Shown here: positions 1 to 8,834 of the stretch, piece by piece
Layout of the letters: the number at the start of each line of letters is the position of its first letter
Position numbering within the stretch: position 1 is the first letter of the stretch
Source of the DNA: Pseudomonas sp. CCI4.2
GTDB lineage: Bacteria; Pseudomonadota; Gammaproteobacteria; Pseudomonadales; Pseudomonadaceae
DNA length: 64,000 nucleotides
Assembly: GCF_034350045.1 (NCBI RefSeq)
Contig: NZ_CP133781.1
Location: 2,200,001-2,264,000, forward strand
Reading direction: 5' to 3'
Notes under the pieces: model-generated
The model's database searches: none
The model's input: only the letters and a program-made list of their open reading frames with translations
Told to the model about the DNA's origin: nothing
Program-made: the position numbers and the translations under genes

Positions 1-1423
1 GGGAGCGGATGGTGGCGACGTCGAGCTGTTGCACTTGCCAATGGTTACCTTCGTACTGGCGCAGCTTGAGTTGCAGAATCTCGATCTGTGCCCCCAGTGG
101 AAAACCATACGCGTTGTCGTTGAGGTCGTGATACGCCATGCGCAGGCCATATTCGGCGTAGGCTTTGTCGCCACGGCTCCCCGCTCCCAGTTGCCAGGTG
201 CGGGATTCATGGCCGTCTTCTGGCAGTCCTGGGCGGGCAATGTCCAGCGGTGGTGGTGGGTTCTGGCTGATTGCACGCAGCAGGTCGAAACTGCGTTGCG
301 AGCGCTCGGAGTCGCGTTCCTGTCCATTGGCGCGGTAACGTTCGAGGCGGTAGGCGGCGTCTTGAATCAACGCCCGGCGCTCTTTCGGTAGAAGCCGATA
401 ATCGCGGTTCTGTAGCTGTTTCTGGTCGGCGCTGACGTTCAGCACCCATTGCTGCTCCTCGTCATTTAACGGTGCTGCCCGGTTGAGCAACTCACGCTCA
501 CGGGATGGGCGGTAGTCGATCTTCTCGACCAGTGCGGCCTGTTTCACCGCGCGCACGGTGTCAGTGGGGATCGCCGTCAGCGGGAACAGTTTGGTCAGCT
601 CAAGGCCCGGGCGTGCGACCTGGAGCAATTCCAGCAAACGGTAGGAACAGTTTTCGTCGAAGAAAAAATAACCGAAGCGAATCTGCTTGAGTTCCCAAAC
701 GTGCTCCACCATTCGCCCGGTTTCTTCAGGCGTCAGGTTGAGCCGGTACTCCCATAAATCACGGTTTTCCAGACTGCGGTATTCAGAGAGCTTTTCCTGA
801 TACGGCACCAGCGCGAACAGGCCGGGATAACCGCCCATCAAGCCTTTCCAAGCGTAAAGAATGCTGTTGTCCATCCCTTCGATGTAGGCGCCGAAGTTGA
901 TGGCGTAACTCAGCAGGGCCGTGTGGTCTTTCTGTACATCGGCCTGATCGATTCGCAGCAGGGTATGGCCGAACATCGACGAGGGACTGTTCAAATACGC
1001 CGCCGGGAAAATCAACACGGTGCTGTCCGGGGCTACGCTGCTGTACCACTGTTTGAAATCCGTGCAGTCCACGGCAGGCAAGTCGGTCAGGTGTAATTGA
1101 TCACGAAGAAAGTGCGTGCGTGCCGGGTAAACGCATTGCGCATGGGCGTTTTGTCTCGCTGGGTCATTGCTCGCGGGCTTGTAGATCGCATCGAGGGTCG
1201 CGCGCAATTCCGCCGCAGGGTCATGGGCACCATTGGCCGCAAGAAAGAACGTGGGATCGTCAACGTAGCTGCGCCACCCGCCCAGTTTTGCAGTGACGTA
1301 ATGACCCAGGGAAATCCAAAGGGGTGTGTTTGCTAGTTGCTGCAAGCGATCATTGTCGATAGGGGGCGCGGCATACAGCGGGGCGCAGACAAAGAGCGCC
1401 ACAAAAACAATGCGTTTGGGCAT
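1..1423 (-). CDS. DUF4105 (Lnb-like periplasmic) protein, 3' end outside window
   Basis: Translating the minus strand from the ATG at 1423 gives an uninterrupted frame to the left edge, about 474 codons, so the C-terminus is missing. The first ~20 residues (MPKRIVFVALFVCAPLYAAP) form a signal peptide. Further on, stretches such as SSMFGHTLLRID, NSILYAWKGLMGGYPG and FFDENCSYRLLELL resemble the NlpC/P60-related DUF4105 family, with a GH-type histidine and an NCSY cysteine. Function in Pseudomonas is unknown; an envelope hydrolase or transferase role is only inference. The gene follows the DUF3015 gene on the same strand with 87 bp between, and that gap contains a hairpin. Confidence 0.85.
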   Translation of the reverse strand, partial: MPKRIVFVALFVCAPLYAAPPIDNDRLQQLANTPLWISLGHYVTAKLGGWRSYVDDPTFFLAANGAHDPAAELRATLDAIYKPASNDPARQNAHAQCVYPARTHFLRDQLHLTDLPAVDCTDFKQWYSSVAPDSTVLIFPAAYLNSPSSMFGHTLLRIDQADVQKDHTALLSYAINFGAYIEGMDNSILYAWKGLMGGYPGLFALVPYQEKLSEYRSLENRDLWEYRLNLTPEETGRMVEHVWELKQIRFGYFFFDENCSYRLLELLQVARPGLELTKLFPLTAIPTDTVRAVKQAALVEKIDYRPSRERELLNRAAPLNDEEQQWVLNVSADQKQLQNRDYRLLPKERRALIQDAAYRLERYRANGQERDSERSQRSFDLLRAISQNPPPPLDIARPGLPEDGHESRTWQLGAGSRGDKAYAEYGLRMAYHDLNDNAYGFPLGAQIEILQLKLRQYEGNHWQVQQLDVATIRS

Positions 1424-1475
1424 AGACGGCAACTAGTCAGGATTAAGGATCACGGGTGTTGCGTTGTATCGAAGG

Positions 1476-1500
1476 CCTGCCCCTTTAACCGAGGGGCAGG
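1476..1500 (-). terminator. Hairpin between DUF3015 and DUF4105 genes
   Basis: A perfect 9-bp stem (CCTGCCCCT/AGGGGCAGG) with a 7-nt loop lies just past the DUF3015 stop. No good T-run follows on the minus strand, so it may be a weak terminator, an attenuator or a 3'-end stabiliser that lowers DUF4105 expression relative to DUF3015. Confidence 0.5.
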
Positions 1501-1510
1501 TGAACGAACC

Positions 1511-1999
1511 TTAAGCCTGAGTCGCATATTTGGCCAGAACAGGATCGTTTTTCAACACTGCCAAGGTGTTGGTGTGAACATCATCGGCGGTGGTGTCAGC
1601 CTTGCTGAAAATCTGCTGGAAGTGCTCATGGGTGACTGCGGCGAAATGCGCACGGTCTTGCGGTGCAACGCCCAGCACCACCGCGTAGGTGGTCAATGCC
1701 TCGCCCTGGCCGACGGCCATGTCTTTAGAGAGTTCGTCCATCATGCCATTCATGGCAATCCAGGACTTGCCGCCGTAAGTCAGGGCGGCGTTAGTTGCGC
1801 ACCCGTTAGTGCCAGAGGTCATGCCGAAAGTGGCATTACCCGACGACCCGTTAGTGGTCGACGCAAGGAAGTGCGCCGGCGTACCGCGCTGGCCCTCAAA
1901 CAGCATGTTGCCCCAGCCACAGTCCGGGCCACCGGGTGCCTGAGCCATTGCGTTGAGAGATACCACGGTGAAAAGAGTACCGAGAAGAATCCGTTTCAT
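1511..1999 (-). CDS. DUF3015 family exported protein
   Basis: 162 residues. The start at 1999 (MKRILLGTLFTVVSLNAMAQA) is preferred over an upstream in-frame start because it opens directly into a typical signal peptide cleaved after AMAQA. The mature part starts PGGPDCGWGNMLFEGQRG and continues with a Gly/Thr/Ser/Asn-rich section. This pattern matches the DUF3015 family found next to DUF4105 genes in Pseudomonas. Cys residues in DCGW and GTNGCATN could form a disulfide in the periplasm. No function is established. The gene is the likely promoter-proximal member of a pair with the DUF4105 gene. Confidence 0.8.
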   Translation of the reverse strand: MKRILLGTLFTVVSLNAMAQAPGGPDCGWGNMLFEGQRGTPAHFLASTTNGSSGNATFGMTSGTNGCATNAALTYGGKSWIAMNGMMDELSKDMAVGQGEALTTYAVVLGVAPQDRAHFAAVTHEHFQQIFSKADTTADDVHTNTLAVLKNDPVLAKYATQA

Positions 2000-2279
2000 A
2001 GCTTTATTCTCTTTTATGTTCATACCAAGGGTCGGGTTCCTGGCATATAAGGGCACCAGGGCTAGCCAGTTTTATTATGACCAGCTGCGCAATTTGGAGT
2101 TTAGGCACGATCCAAGGGTTCCGTGATTTATTGCAAATTGTTATCTGAAAAGTAGCTTTTGTCTCACGCGGACGGGGTCGCGACCCGGCGAAAAATATTC
2201 AGTTTCGGCGCGCCTTGCCAGCCGGGTGCGGCGAGCGCCAGAATGCCCCCATCTGCCCCGCCTGATGTAAGGATGACCG

Positions 2280-4733
2280 ATGCCCGATACTGTTGCTGCT
2301 AGCCTGCGTCTTGCGCCCGAAGCGCTGACACGTCCTTTTTCCGCCGAACAGTTCAGCTTCACGACGACCAATGATCTGGAACCCTTTCGCGGTGTGCTCG
2401 GCCAGGAGCGAGCAGTCGAAGCCCTGCAGTTTGGCGTGGCCATGCCGCGCCCCGGTTACAACGTATTTGTCATGGGCGAACCTGGCACCGGTCGGTTCTC
2501 GTTTGTTAAGCGCTACCTCAAGGCTGAGGGCAAGCGCATGCAAACCCCTCCGGATTGGGTGTACGTCAATAACTTCGACGAGCCCCGCGAGCCGCGTGCG
2601 CTGGAATTGCCGTCTGGCAGCGCCGGGGCCTTTATCGCTGACATCAATGGCTTGATTGATAACCTGCTGGCAACCTTTCCGGCAGTGTTCGAACACCCTT
2701 CTTATCAGCAGAAAAAAAGCGCCATCGACCGAGCGTTCAACCAGCGTTACGACAAAGCGCTGGACGTAATCGAGCGTTTGGCGCTGGAAAAGGACATTGC
2801 CCTTTACCGTGACAGCACCAACATCGCTTTCACGCCGATGAGCGATGGCAAGGCGTTGGACGAGGCAGAATTTTCACAGCTACCGGAAGTTGACCGCGAC
2901 CGCTTTCACGATGATATTTCCAGCCTCGAAGAGCGTCTCAACGAAGAGTTGGCCAGCTTGCCGCAATGGAAGCGTGAATCCAGCAACCTGATGCGCCACC
3001 TGAACGAAGAAACCATCACCTTGGCCTTACAGCCATTGTTGGCGCCGTTGTCGCAGAAATACGCCGAAAATGCCGGGGTCTGCGCGTACTTGCAGGCCGT
3101 GCAGGTGTACCTGTTGAGGACAGTGGTCGAGCAATTGGTCGACGACAGCAAAACCGACGCCGAGGCGCGTAAATTGCTCGAAGAGCAATACTGCCCGAGC
3201 CTGGTGGTGGGTCATCCGACCAACGCCGGCGCGCCAATTGTCTTTGAGCCACACCCGACGTACGACAACTTGTTTGGCCGCATCGAATACAGCACCGATC
3301 AAGGCGCGCTCTACACCACCTACCGTCAACTGCGTCCCGGCGCCTTGCACCGAGCCAACGGCGGTTTTCTGGTGCTTGAAGCGGAAAAAATGCTCAGTGA
3401 ACCGTTTGTGTGGGACGCCCTGAAACGCGCCCTGCAATCACGCAAGCTGAAAATGGAATCGCCGCTGGGCGAGCTGGGTCGTCTGGCGACCGTGACATTG
3501 ACTCCGCAGGTTATCCCGCTGCAGGTCAAGGTCATTATCATCGGTGCGCGTTCGCTGTATTACACGCTGCAGGACCTGGATCCAGACTTCCAGGAAATGT
3601 TCCGGGTACTGGTGGATTTCGATGAAGACATCCCGATGGTCGACGAAAGCCTGGAGCAGTTCGCCCAGTTGCTGAAAACCCGAACCTCGGAAGAAGGCAT
3701 GGCGCCGTTGACCGCTGATGCGGTCGCGCGTTTGGCGACTTACAGTGCACGACTGGCCGAGCACCAAGGGCGCTTGTCGGCGCGTATCGGTGACTTGTTC
3801 CAGTTGGTCAGTGAAGCGGATTTCATTCGCCAACTGGCCAATGATGACAAAACCGACGCCGGGCATATCGAGCGGGCGCTCAAGGCCAAAGCGACCCGCA
3901 CCGGTCGGGTGTCGGCGCGGATTCTCGACGACATGCTTGCCGGGATCATCCTCATTGATACCGATGGTGCTGCCGTGGGCAAGTGCAATGGGTTAACCGT
4001 GTTGGAAGTTGGCGACTCGGCCTTTGGCGTACCCGCGCGGATTTCAGCCACGGTCTATCCCGGTGGCAGTGGCATTGTCGACATTGAGCGCGAGGTGAAT
4101 CTTGGTCAGCCGATTCACTCCAAGGGCGTGATGATCCTCACCGGTTACCTGGGCAGCCGTTACGCGCAAGAATTCCCGCTGGCGATCTCCGCGAGCATCG
4201 CGCTGGAACAGTCCTACGGGTATGTGGACGGGGACAGCGCGTCGCTCGGCGAAGCGTGCACCTTGATCTCCGCGTTGTCGAAAACGCCGCTCAAGCAGTG
4301 TTTCGCGATCACTGGCTCAATCAATCAATTCGGCGAAGTGCAGGCCGTGGGTGGGGTCAACGAGAAAATCGAGGGGTTCTTCCGGCTCTGCGAAGCCAGG
4401 GGCCTGACAGGCGACCACGGCGCCATCATTCCTCAAGCCAACGTCACCACCCTGATGCTTGATGAGCGGGTGCTTCAGGCTGTGCGGAACGGACAATTCC
4501 ACATTTACGCCGTGCGCCAAGCTGACGAAGCATTGAGCTTGTTGGTAGGCGAACCCGCCGGAGCACCGAACGAAAAAGGCCAGTTTCCTGAAGGCAGCGT
4601 CAATGCTCGAGTGGTCGAGCGCTTGCGCGATATCGCCGAAATGCTCAGTGATGAAGACTTCAAGGAAGAGTTGGAAAAAGAACCGGCGCAGTTGCAGCCA
4701 GAGCTGAAAGCCTTGGCCAAGAAGAAGAAATAA
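2280..4733 (+). CDS. Lon-related ATP-dependent protease (AAA_32 + Lon S16 domain)
   Basis: 817 residues. The N-terminal ATPase part carries a degenerate P-loop, GEPGTGR at residues 66-72, with Arg in place of the usual Lys-Ser/Thr. The C-terminal S16 protease domain has a visible Ser-Lys dyad: Ser653 in GDSAS and Lys696 in GGVNEK. Their spacing of 43 residues equals that in E. coli Lon (679/722). The protein lacks the N-terminal substrate domain of LonA and has no transmembrane segment, so it belongs to the Lon-related family represented by PA4576 in P. aeruginosa. It is expected to be cytoplasmic and to degrade damaged or regulatory proteins; substrates are unknown. The gene is monocistronic, divergent from DUF3015, and followed by a strong hairpin. 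Confidence 0.9.
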   Translation: MPDTVAASLRLAPEALTRPFSAEQFSFTTTNDLEPFRGVLGQERAVEALQFGVAMPRPGYNVFVMGEPGTGRFSFVKRYLKAEGKRMQTPPDWVYVNNFDEPREPRALELPSGSAGAFIADINGLIDNLLATFPAVFEHPSYQQKKSAIDRAFNQRYDKALDVIERLALEKDIALYRDSTNIAFTPMSDGKALDEAEFSQLPEVDRDRFHDDISSLEERLNEELASLPQWKRESSNLMRHLNEETITLALQPLLAPLSQKYAENAGVCAYLQAVQVYLLRTVVEQLVDDSKTDAEARKLLEEQYCPSLVVGHPTNAGAPIVFEPHPTYDNLFGRIEYSTDQGALYTTYRQLRPGALHRANGGFLVLEAEKMLSEPFVWDALKRALQSRKLKMESPLGELGRLATVTLTPQVIPLQVKVIIIGARSLYYTLQDLDPDFQEMFRVLVDFDEDIPMVDESLEQFAQLLKTRTSEEGMAPLTADAVARLATYSARLAEHQGRLSARIGDLFQLVSEADFIRQLANDDKTDAGHIERALKAKATRTGRVSARILDDMLAGIILIDTDGAAVGKCNGLTVLEVGDSAFGVPARISATVYPGGSGIVDIEREVNLGQPIHSKGVMILTGYLGSRYAQEFPLAISASIALEQSYGYVDGDSASLGEACTLISALSKTPLKQCFAITGSINQFGEVQAVGGVNEKIEGFFRLCEARGLTGDHGAIIPQANVTTLMLDERVLQAVRNGQFHIYAVRQADEALSLLVGEPAGAPNEKGQFPEGSVNARVVERLRDIAEMLSDEDFKEELEKEPAQLQPELKALAKKKK

Positions 4734-4739
4734 ACGGCA

Positions 4740-4785
4740 GGGCGCCGATGGGCAGAAATGACCATTCGGCGCCCCGTTGTTTTCC
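4740..4785 (+). terminator. Rho-independent terminator after the Lon-like gene
   Basis: Arms GGGCGCCGATGG and CCATTCGGCGCCC pair around a ~10-nt loop with one mismatch/bulge, followed by GTTGTTTTCC. It starts seven bases past the stop codon. Confidence 0.75.
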
Positions 4786-4849
4786 AGGCTTTTAGAATTC
4801 GACTTTTCTTCTATTCTGGAGAGACACACAGTTGTCAAAAGGATTGACG

Positions 4850-4874
4850 CGCGCCTCCCTGGTTTTGAGGCGTG
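4850..4874 (+). other. Leader hairpin before the gene at 4902
   Basis: CGCGCCTC pairs with GAGGCGTG (one G-T pair) around a 9-nt loop, ending 27 nt before the start codon of the next gene. It may be part of its 5' untranslated region. No promoter could be fixed nearby. Confidence 0.3.
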
Positions 4875-4901
4875 AATACTGTAGCCAACAAGGAGCTCGC
4901 C

Positions 4902-5231
4902 ATGTCGCGCAGCCTCTGCCTGACCCGCCAATGCCTGGGCTTAACGACCCGTATCGAATGTGTGATTCGCCCGCTCTCCGGGGATAACGGCATGTGGACC
5001 TTGCTGTTCGCCGCTGGTATGTCTGGCGAACAACCCTCCGCACTCAAAGCCCAAGGTCCGTTTCATGGCCCGCTGGCCGCCGAATCCGTATTGATGGCCA
5101 TCGCTGAAAGCCTTGCCTTGCATGGATATCAAGTGGCTGAAGACGTGCCCATTTGGCAATTGCACCTGCAAGGCGAGCTGCGCCGTATTAATGGCGACAG
5201 CTCGCGTTGTCAGCGCTCATCACCGTTCTGA
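4902..5231 (+). CDS. Conserved hypothetical protein, 109 aa
   Basis: The start at 4902 (MSRSLCLTRQCLGL) is chosen because AAGGAG lies six bases upstream; an in-frame upstream start at 4872 has no such site. The product is a small soluble protein with no signal peptide or transmembrane segment. The centre (LKAQGPFHGPLAAESVLMAIAESLALHGYQVAEDVPIWQLHL, described here only in part: PFHGPLAAESVL) looks like an alpha/beta fold. I do not recognise the family. It sits between the Lon-like protease gene and a convergent lipoprotein gene, as a hypothetical gene often does in this Pseudomonas neighbourhood. Function unknown. Confidence 0.7.
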   Translation: MSRSLCLTRQCLGLTTRIECVIRPLSGDNGMWTLLFAAGMSGEQPSALKAQGPFHGPLAAESVLMAIAESLALHGYQVAEDVPIWQLHLQGELRRINGDSSRCQRSSPF

Positions 5232-5250
5232 GTCGTAACGGCGTCGAGGT

Positions 5251-7128
5251 CTACTCGTCGTCGTCATCAGGTGTGGTCGGGGTATTCTGATTCAGCTGTT
5301 CAAGGCTGGCAGCATTCGGCTTGTCCAATTTTACCTGGAAGTTGTAATCGACACGCTTAAGGTCCGTGCGCTGGTAGGCTTCCAGGCTGGTCGGCTGACC
5401 GTAGAAGTAATGCACGTCGAACACATTTTCGCTGTACTGCGACGCTTGATGACTCACCGCGAGGATTTCCTTGAGGTACTTTCCCGAGTTGTCTTTTGCA
5501 TAAAAACGCCATGTGTCAGTCGGGAATGCCGCCTGATCGATCACCAGTGCATTGCCTTTCAACGACAAACCTTTGGGCAACTCGGCGACGTCCATGAAGC
5601 TTTTTTCGATGTTTGCCAAGAACAGCGGCATCATGCCTTTTGCATAAGCTGGCAGTTGGGGGAATTGGGTCAAGTCGTAGCTGATATCGCCCTGTGCCAC
5701 GTCGAGCTCGTAGGAGTCGAGCGGTAAGTCGATCTTGCTTCCCGGCTTATCATCGGCGCCTTGTGCGTAGAACGCGATCGGGCTGTCGTCGATGCTCAAC
5801 GAGGACCCTACTAACTCTTCATTGAAGGTCTGCGGATGGCTGAACTCGATTTTCGCATCTTCCAGGTTTTCTACGTCCTGATGGATGACGATCGACTTCT
5901 TGAGTTGCTCCTCATTCATGTCGTAGGTTTTGAGGAAATCCGCCGCCTGATTGTCGTGCACCACGACCGGTAACAGCAGCGGCTGAACCTCTAGGCCAAA
6001 GGTGTGCTCATCGAATTGGCGTACCGGAACGCTCAGCTCGGTCTTGCTGATCTTGGTTTGCGAGTAATCCAGTACGCTGACATCGACCTTGTCCACCATC
6101 CCGTTGAAATACACCTTGGCGTAGTGGGTTTTTTGCTGGCGGTGGAAGGTGTGCATTTCTGCGTTGAGCTGAGCTTGAAACTCAGGGGTCAGTTGTTTCT
6201 GTTCCATCAACGCGTCGAGCTTCTTCTCGTAGAACGTAACTTGGCTAGGGTTCTGCGTGATTCCGCCCGCACGGGTGAGGAACTGCCCGGTTTTGTCTTG
6301 GGCCTGGACGACCAACGGGTTGAGTTCCTCGTCGACCAGTTCGTCGGGCAGGTCGGCGCTGTTTTCTATTTCAACTTCTGCGTAATTCTTGTCCAGGCTC
6401 ACCAACGTGACCGTGATGTTGTCGTCAGCCCGTTTGGCGCCGACATCTTTTTTTGTCAGCTCAAAGCTGCTGACTTTGCGCGGCGTCACGACCTGCAGTT
6501 CGCCGATCAGCGTCACTGGGTTTGGCTTGTTTTTCTGGATGGGTGGCAGCGCGTCATCTTTGTACGGGTAGATCAATTCCAGGTCATTGGTCGCGGTTTC
6601 GCTATCGGTCGCCGGTACCAACTGGAGTTCGGTAGCTTCTTCTTCGCGGTCTTTGGAGAAAGGAACAACCTTTTGGTTGTCCAGCGTGACCGACTTCCAG
6701 TCCACATTGTGTGGGAACGGAAACTCATCAGGTGAGCGGAACGAGAACGGGAATATCGGTTCCAGTGTGGTCAAAAAGTCAGAATCGGAGGTTCTGCGTT
6801 GTATGAACAGGCCGTTTATATAGGTATCGGTTACCGCTTGGCTGTCAGGGTAATCCTTGAGCAGCGCCATAACGTCCTCGCCGTATTCCGTTTCTACCGG
6901 TTTCGTCTGCATTTCGAGCGCGATCCGCTGAATCATCAGCAGCGAAGCGCCTAGCGTGGTGACGGCTTCCTTCAGCTGCGGGTCTTGAATGGCCTCGACC
7001 TTCTTCTCGAGCTGATCAGCTTTCACCTTAAGCGCGGCGAGCTGTTGTTCCTCGGTTTTGTCGAAGCAGCCGCTCAATAGCAAAGAAAACGCCAGCGCGA
7101 GGCCGGTAAGCGGGAATCTGGATGCCAT
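5251..7128 (-). CDS. Large predicted outer-membrane lipoprotein of unknown function
   Basis: 625 residues with a lipoprotein signal: the lipobox LLSGC puts the lipidated Cys at residue 21. The +2 residue is Phe, not Asp, which predicts outer-membrane sorting. After the Cys comes a short coiled-coil-like stretch (EEQQLAALKVKADQLEKKVE), then a long region rich in beta-prone and charged residues, with no catalytic motif I recognise. The C-terminus is strongly acidic and ends TTPDDDDE. The gene stands alone, convergent with the 4902 gene and divergent from the DUF6482 gene. It could be an envelope scaffold or surface lipoprotein, but that is inference only. Confidence 0.75.
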   Translation of the reverse strand: MASRFPLTGLALAFSLLLSGCFDKTEEQQLAALKVKADQLEKKVEAIQDPQLKEAVTTLGASLLMIQRIALEMQTKPVETEYGEDVMALLKDYPDSQAVTDTYINGLFIQRRTSDSDFLTTLEPIFPFSFRSPDEFPFPHNVDWKSVTLDNQKVVPFSKDREEEATELQLVPATDSETATNDLELIYPYKDDALPPIQKNKPNPVTLIGELQVVTPRKVSSFELTKKDVGAKRADDNITVTLVSLDKNYAEVEIENSADLPDELVDEELNPLVVQAQDKTGQFLTRAGGITQNPSQVTFYEKKLDALMEQKQLTPEFQAQLNAEMHTFHRQQKTHYAKVYFNGMVDKVDVSVLDYSQTKISKTELSVPVRQFDEHTFGLEVQPLLLPVVVHDNQAADFLKTYDMNEEQLKKSIVIHQDVENLEDAKIEFSHPQTFNEELVGSSLSIDDSPIAFYAQGADDKPGSKIDLPLDSYELDVAQGDISYDLTQFPQLPAYAKGMMPLFLANIEKSFMDVAELPKGLSLKGNALVIDQAAFPTDTWRFYAKDNSGKYLKEILAVSHQASQYSENVFDVHYFYGQPTSLEAYQRTDLKRVDYNFQVKLDKPNAASLEQLNQNTPTTPDDDDE

Positions 7129-7377
7129 TCACGGTGTTCCTGTCAGGTGGTCGCAGCTCAGAAGTGTAAGGCACGGCGCAGAAGTACGAGGCGATATTTT
7201 CACTTCGCAGACCGATCAAAGTCTTGCGCACGTAGGCTTGTAACAATCGGCCCTGTTGCGATTGCACCCATTGATATCTCACTCAATAGACCGACGGGCC
7301 CACCTCAGGGTTGTCATTTCGCTGTGCTGTACGAAACTTACCTCTCGGACCTTGCACCGCGGCGAAAGGATTACCTT

Positions 7378-7683
7378 ATGAATCTTCAAGAGCTGACCGC
7401 TTACGCACACGCTGGACATGTTGATGAATTGAATCTGATCTCGATGGAGGGTGGGATCTATCTACTGCAAGCCCGTATGCAAGGGATGGCGCACCCTCTC
7501 AACGACATGAGTGGCAAAACGATGCACCTGCGCTCGGTGGAGCATGCGCGAGACGTGCTGCATACGATGCCGGCCGTGCCGTTCAATCTGGTGCATTCAG
7601 TGGTTCACGATGAAATGTGTGGCTTGCGCAATGTCGACGAGCAAACCCTGCGTGTCCCGATTTCCTTCCGCTCTGCGTGGTAG
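7378..7683 (+). CDS. DUF6482 family protein
   Basis: 101 residues starting MNLQELTAYAHAGHVDELNL. An AAGGA motif seven bases before the ATG at 7378 decides this start; the open frame extends further upstream but without a plausible site. The sequence ISMEGGIYLLQARMQG and the C-terminal HDEMCGLR stretch resemble the small Pseudomonas family now called DUF6482. It has no signal peptide or membrane segment, so it is cytoplasmic. Function is unknown. fklB follows 93 bp downstream on the same strand. Confidence 0.7.
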   Translation: MNLQELTAYAHAGHVDELNLISMEGGIYLLQARMQGMAHPLNDMSGKTMHLRSVEHARDVLHTMPAVPFNLVHSVVHDEMCGLRNVDEQTLRVPISFRSAW

Positions 7684-7776
7684 TACCTGTGGATGGGGGG
7701 TGCTGCCCAATTGTGCTAGGCTGCTCGGCCTTTTAGTTCGGGGCGTCTTTATGGCGCTCCTCAGCGGAGCAGCGTT

Positions 7777-8394
7777 ATGTCCGAAGTTAATCTGTCCACC
7801 GACGAAACCCGCGTCAGCTACGGTATCGGCCGCCAGTTGGGCGACCAACTGCGTGATAATCCGCCACCGGGCATCGACCTGGACGCGATCCTGGCTGGCC
7901 TGAATGACGCGTTTCATGGCAAAGAAAGCCGTGTTGACCAAGCGCAAATGGCTGCGAGCTTCAAAGTTATTCGCGAAATCATGCAAGCTGAAGCGGCGAC
8001 CAAGGCTGAGCAAGCCGCCGGCGCTGGCCTGGCTTATCTTGCTGAGAACAGCAAACGCGAAGGCGTGACCACTCTGCCTTCCGGCCTGCAATTCGAAGTG
8101 CTGACCGCGGGCGAGGGCGCTTCGCCGTCCATTGACGACCAGGTTCGTACTCACTACCACGGCACGCTGATCGACGGCACCGTCTTCGACAGCTCTTATG
8201 ATCGTGGCGAGCCTGCTGAATTTCCGGTCAGCGGCGTCATTGCCGGCTGGACTGAAGCGCTGCAACTGATGAAAGCCGGTAGCAAGTGGCGTTTGCACGT
8301 TCCGAGTGAACTGGCTTACGGCGCTCAGGGCGCTGGCAGCATTGCACCACACACTGTTTTGGTATTTGACGTCGAGTTGCTGGACGTACTGTAA
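7777..8394 (+). CDS. fklB: FKBP-type peptidyl-prolyl cis-trans isomerase FklB
   Basis: 205 residues. The N-terminal half is a helical FkpA/FklB-type dimerisation region (YGIGRQLGDQL; LDAILAGLNDAF). The C-terminal half is a complete FKBP domain with THYHGTLIDGTVFDSS, the ISGVIAGW-like loop (VSGVIAGWTEALQLM) and WRLHVPSELAYG. No signal peptide is visible, which favours cytoplasmic FklB over periplasmic FkpA. It catalyses proline isomerisation in protein folding. The gene corresponds in position to fklB (PA4572) of P. aeruginosa. It is followed by a long inverted repeat. Confidence 0.93.
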   Translation: MSEVNLSTDETRVSYGIGRQLGDQLRDNPPPGIDLDAILAGLNDAFHGKESRVDQAQMAASFKVIREIMQAEAATKAEQAAGAGLAYLAENSKREGVTTLPSGLQFEVLTAGEGASPSIDDQVRTHYHGTLIDGTVFDSSYDRGEPAEFPVSGVIAGWTEALQLMKAGSKWRLHVPSELAYGAQGAGSIAPHTVLVFDVELLDVL

Positions 8395-8413
8395 GTAGCC
8401 CTTCCACGCTGAT

Positions 8414-8450
8414 GATTGCTGAGCGGATCGACCAGATTCGTTCAGCAATC
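8414..8450. terminator. Long hairpin downstream of fklB
   Basis: Two 16-nt arms (GATTGCTGAGCGGATC and GATTCGTTCAGCAATC) pair along their whole length, allowing G-T pairs, around a 5-nt loop. It lies between convergent fklB and the gene at 8483. No T-run follows on either strand, so it may terminate weakly or protect 3' ends. Confidence 0.5.
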
Positions 8451-8482
8451 GTGGTTGGAGAGGCTGTTGTCAAACCCCATGT

Positions 8483-8725
8483 TCAGTGCAGCTCACCGGC
8501 AGGTCGTAATGCCCGTGCGTAGCAAAACAGAAACAAATTACGCACCGTTTCCTTCAGTACGCCGGGTTCATTCGAACTTAGGTCCGTGACATCCAGATCG
8601 CCCTGATCACGTAATTCACCCAGCGCCTCCTCCCCCAGCACTGCACAGACTTCTCCCGTTTCCCGGTGAAGAATTCGCAGGTACGGATGTGGGCGGTCCA
8701 GCCATGCATCGATCAAATAAGTCAT
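8483..8725 (-). CDS. Small conserved protein (PA4570-like), probably iron-repressed
   Basis: 80 residues, MTYLIDAWLDRPHPYLRILH..., soluble, with one cysteine in VCAVLG and one in FLFCYAR. The start at 8725 has GAGGAG upstream. Position next to fklB and ispB matches PA4570 of P. aeruginosa, a hypothetical gene that I recall as iron-responsive. A Fur-box-like sequence 22 bp upstream of the start supports iron control here too. The biochemical role is unknown. Confidence 0.75.
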   Translation of the reverse strand: MTYLIDAWLDRPHPYLRILHRETGEVCAVLGEEALGELRDQGDLDVTDLSSNEPGVLKETVRNLFLFCYARALRPAGELH

Positions 8726-8747
8726 GTCTCATCTCCTCTGAGGCTTA

Positions 8748-8766
8748 ATGAGAATAATTCTTATTT
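8748..8766 (-). promoter_or_regulatory. Probable Fur box
   Basis: The 19-mer AATGAGAATAATTCTTATT is an inverted-repeat-like AT-rich site that resembles Pseudomonas Fur operators (AATGAGAATNATTCTCATT type). It lies 22-41 bp upstream of the start of the 8483-8725 gene, where Fur-Fe2+ would block its promoter. Confidence 0.6.
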
Positions 8767-8834
8767 CGATAATAGCAAGGGACTATTGGATATTTTGTGG
8801 GAAAGACAGCTAGCGGCAGAGCAGCGGAATTTTT

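Noticed and set aside
1..1423. Apparent absence of a long gene at the left edge
   Set aside because: No complete open frame spans it only because the gene runs off the window; hand translation gives one unbroken DUF4105 frame.
1337..2050. 237-codon plus-strand frame over the DUF3015 gene
   Set aside because: The minus strand carries a coherent signal peptide and family match; the plus-strand product is Cys/His/Arg-rich and unlike a protein.
6004..6735. 243-codon plus-strand frame within the lipoprotein gene
   Set aside because: It is the reverse complement of a lipoprotein coding region with a clear lipobox start; no ribosome site or family signature.
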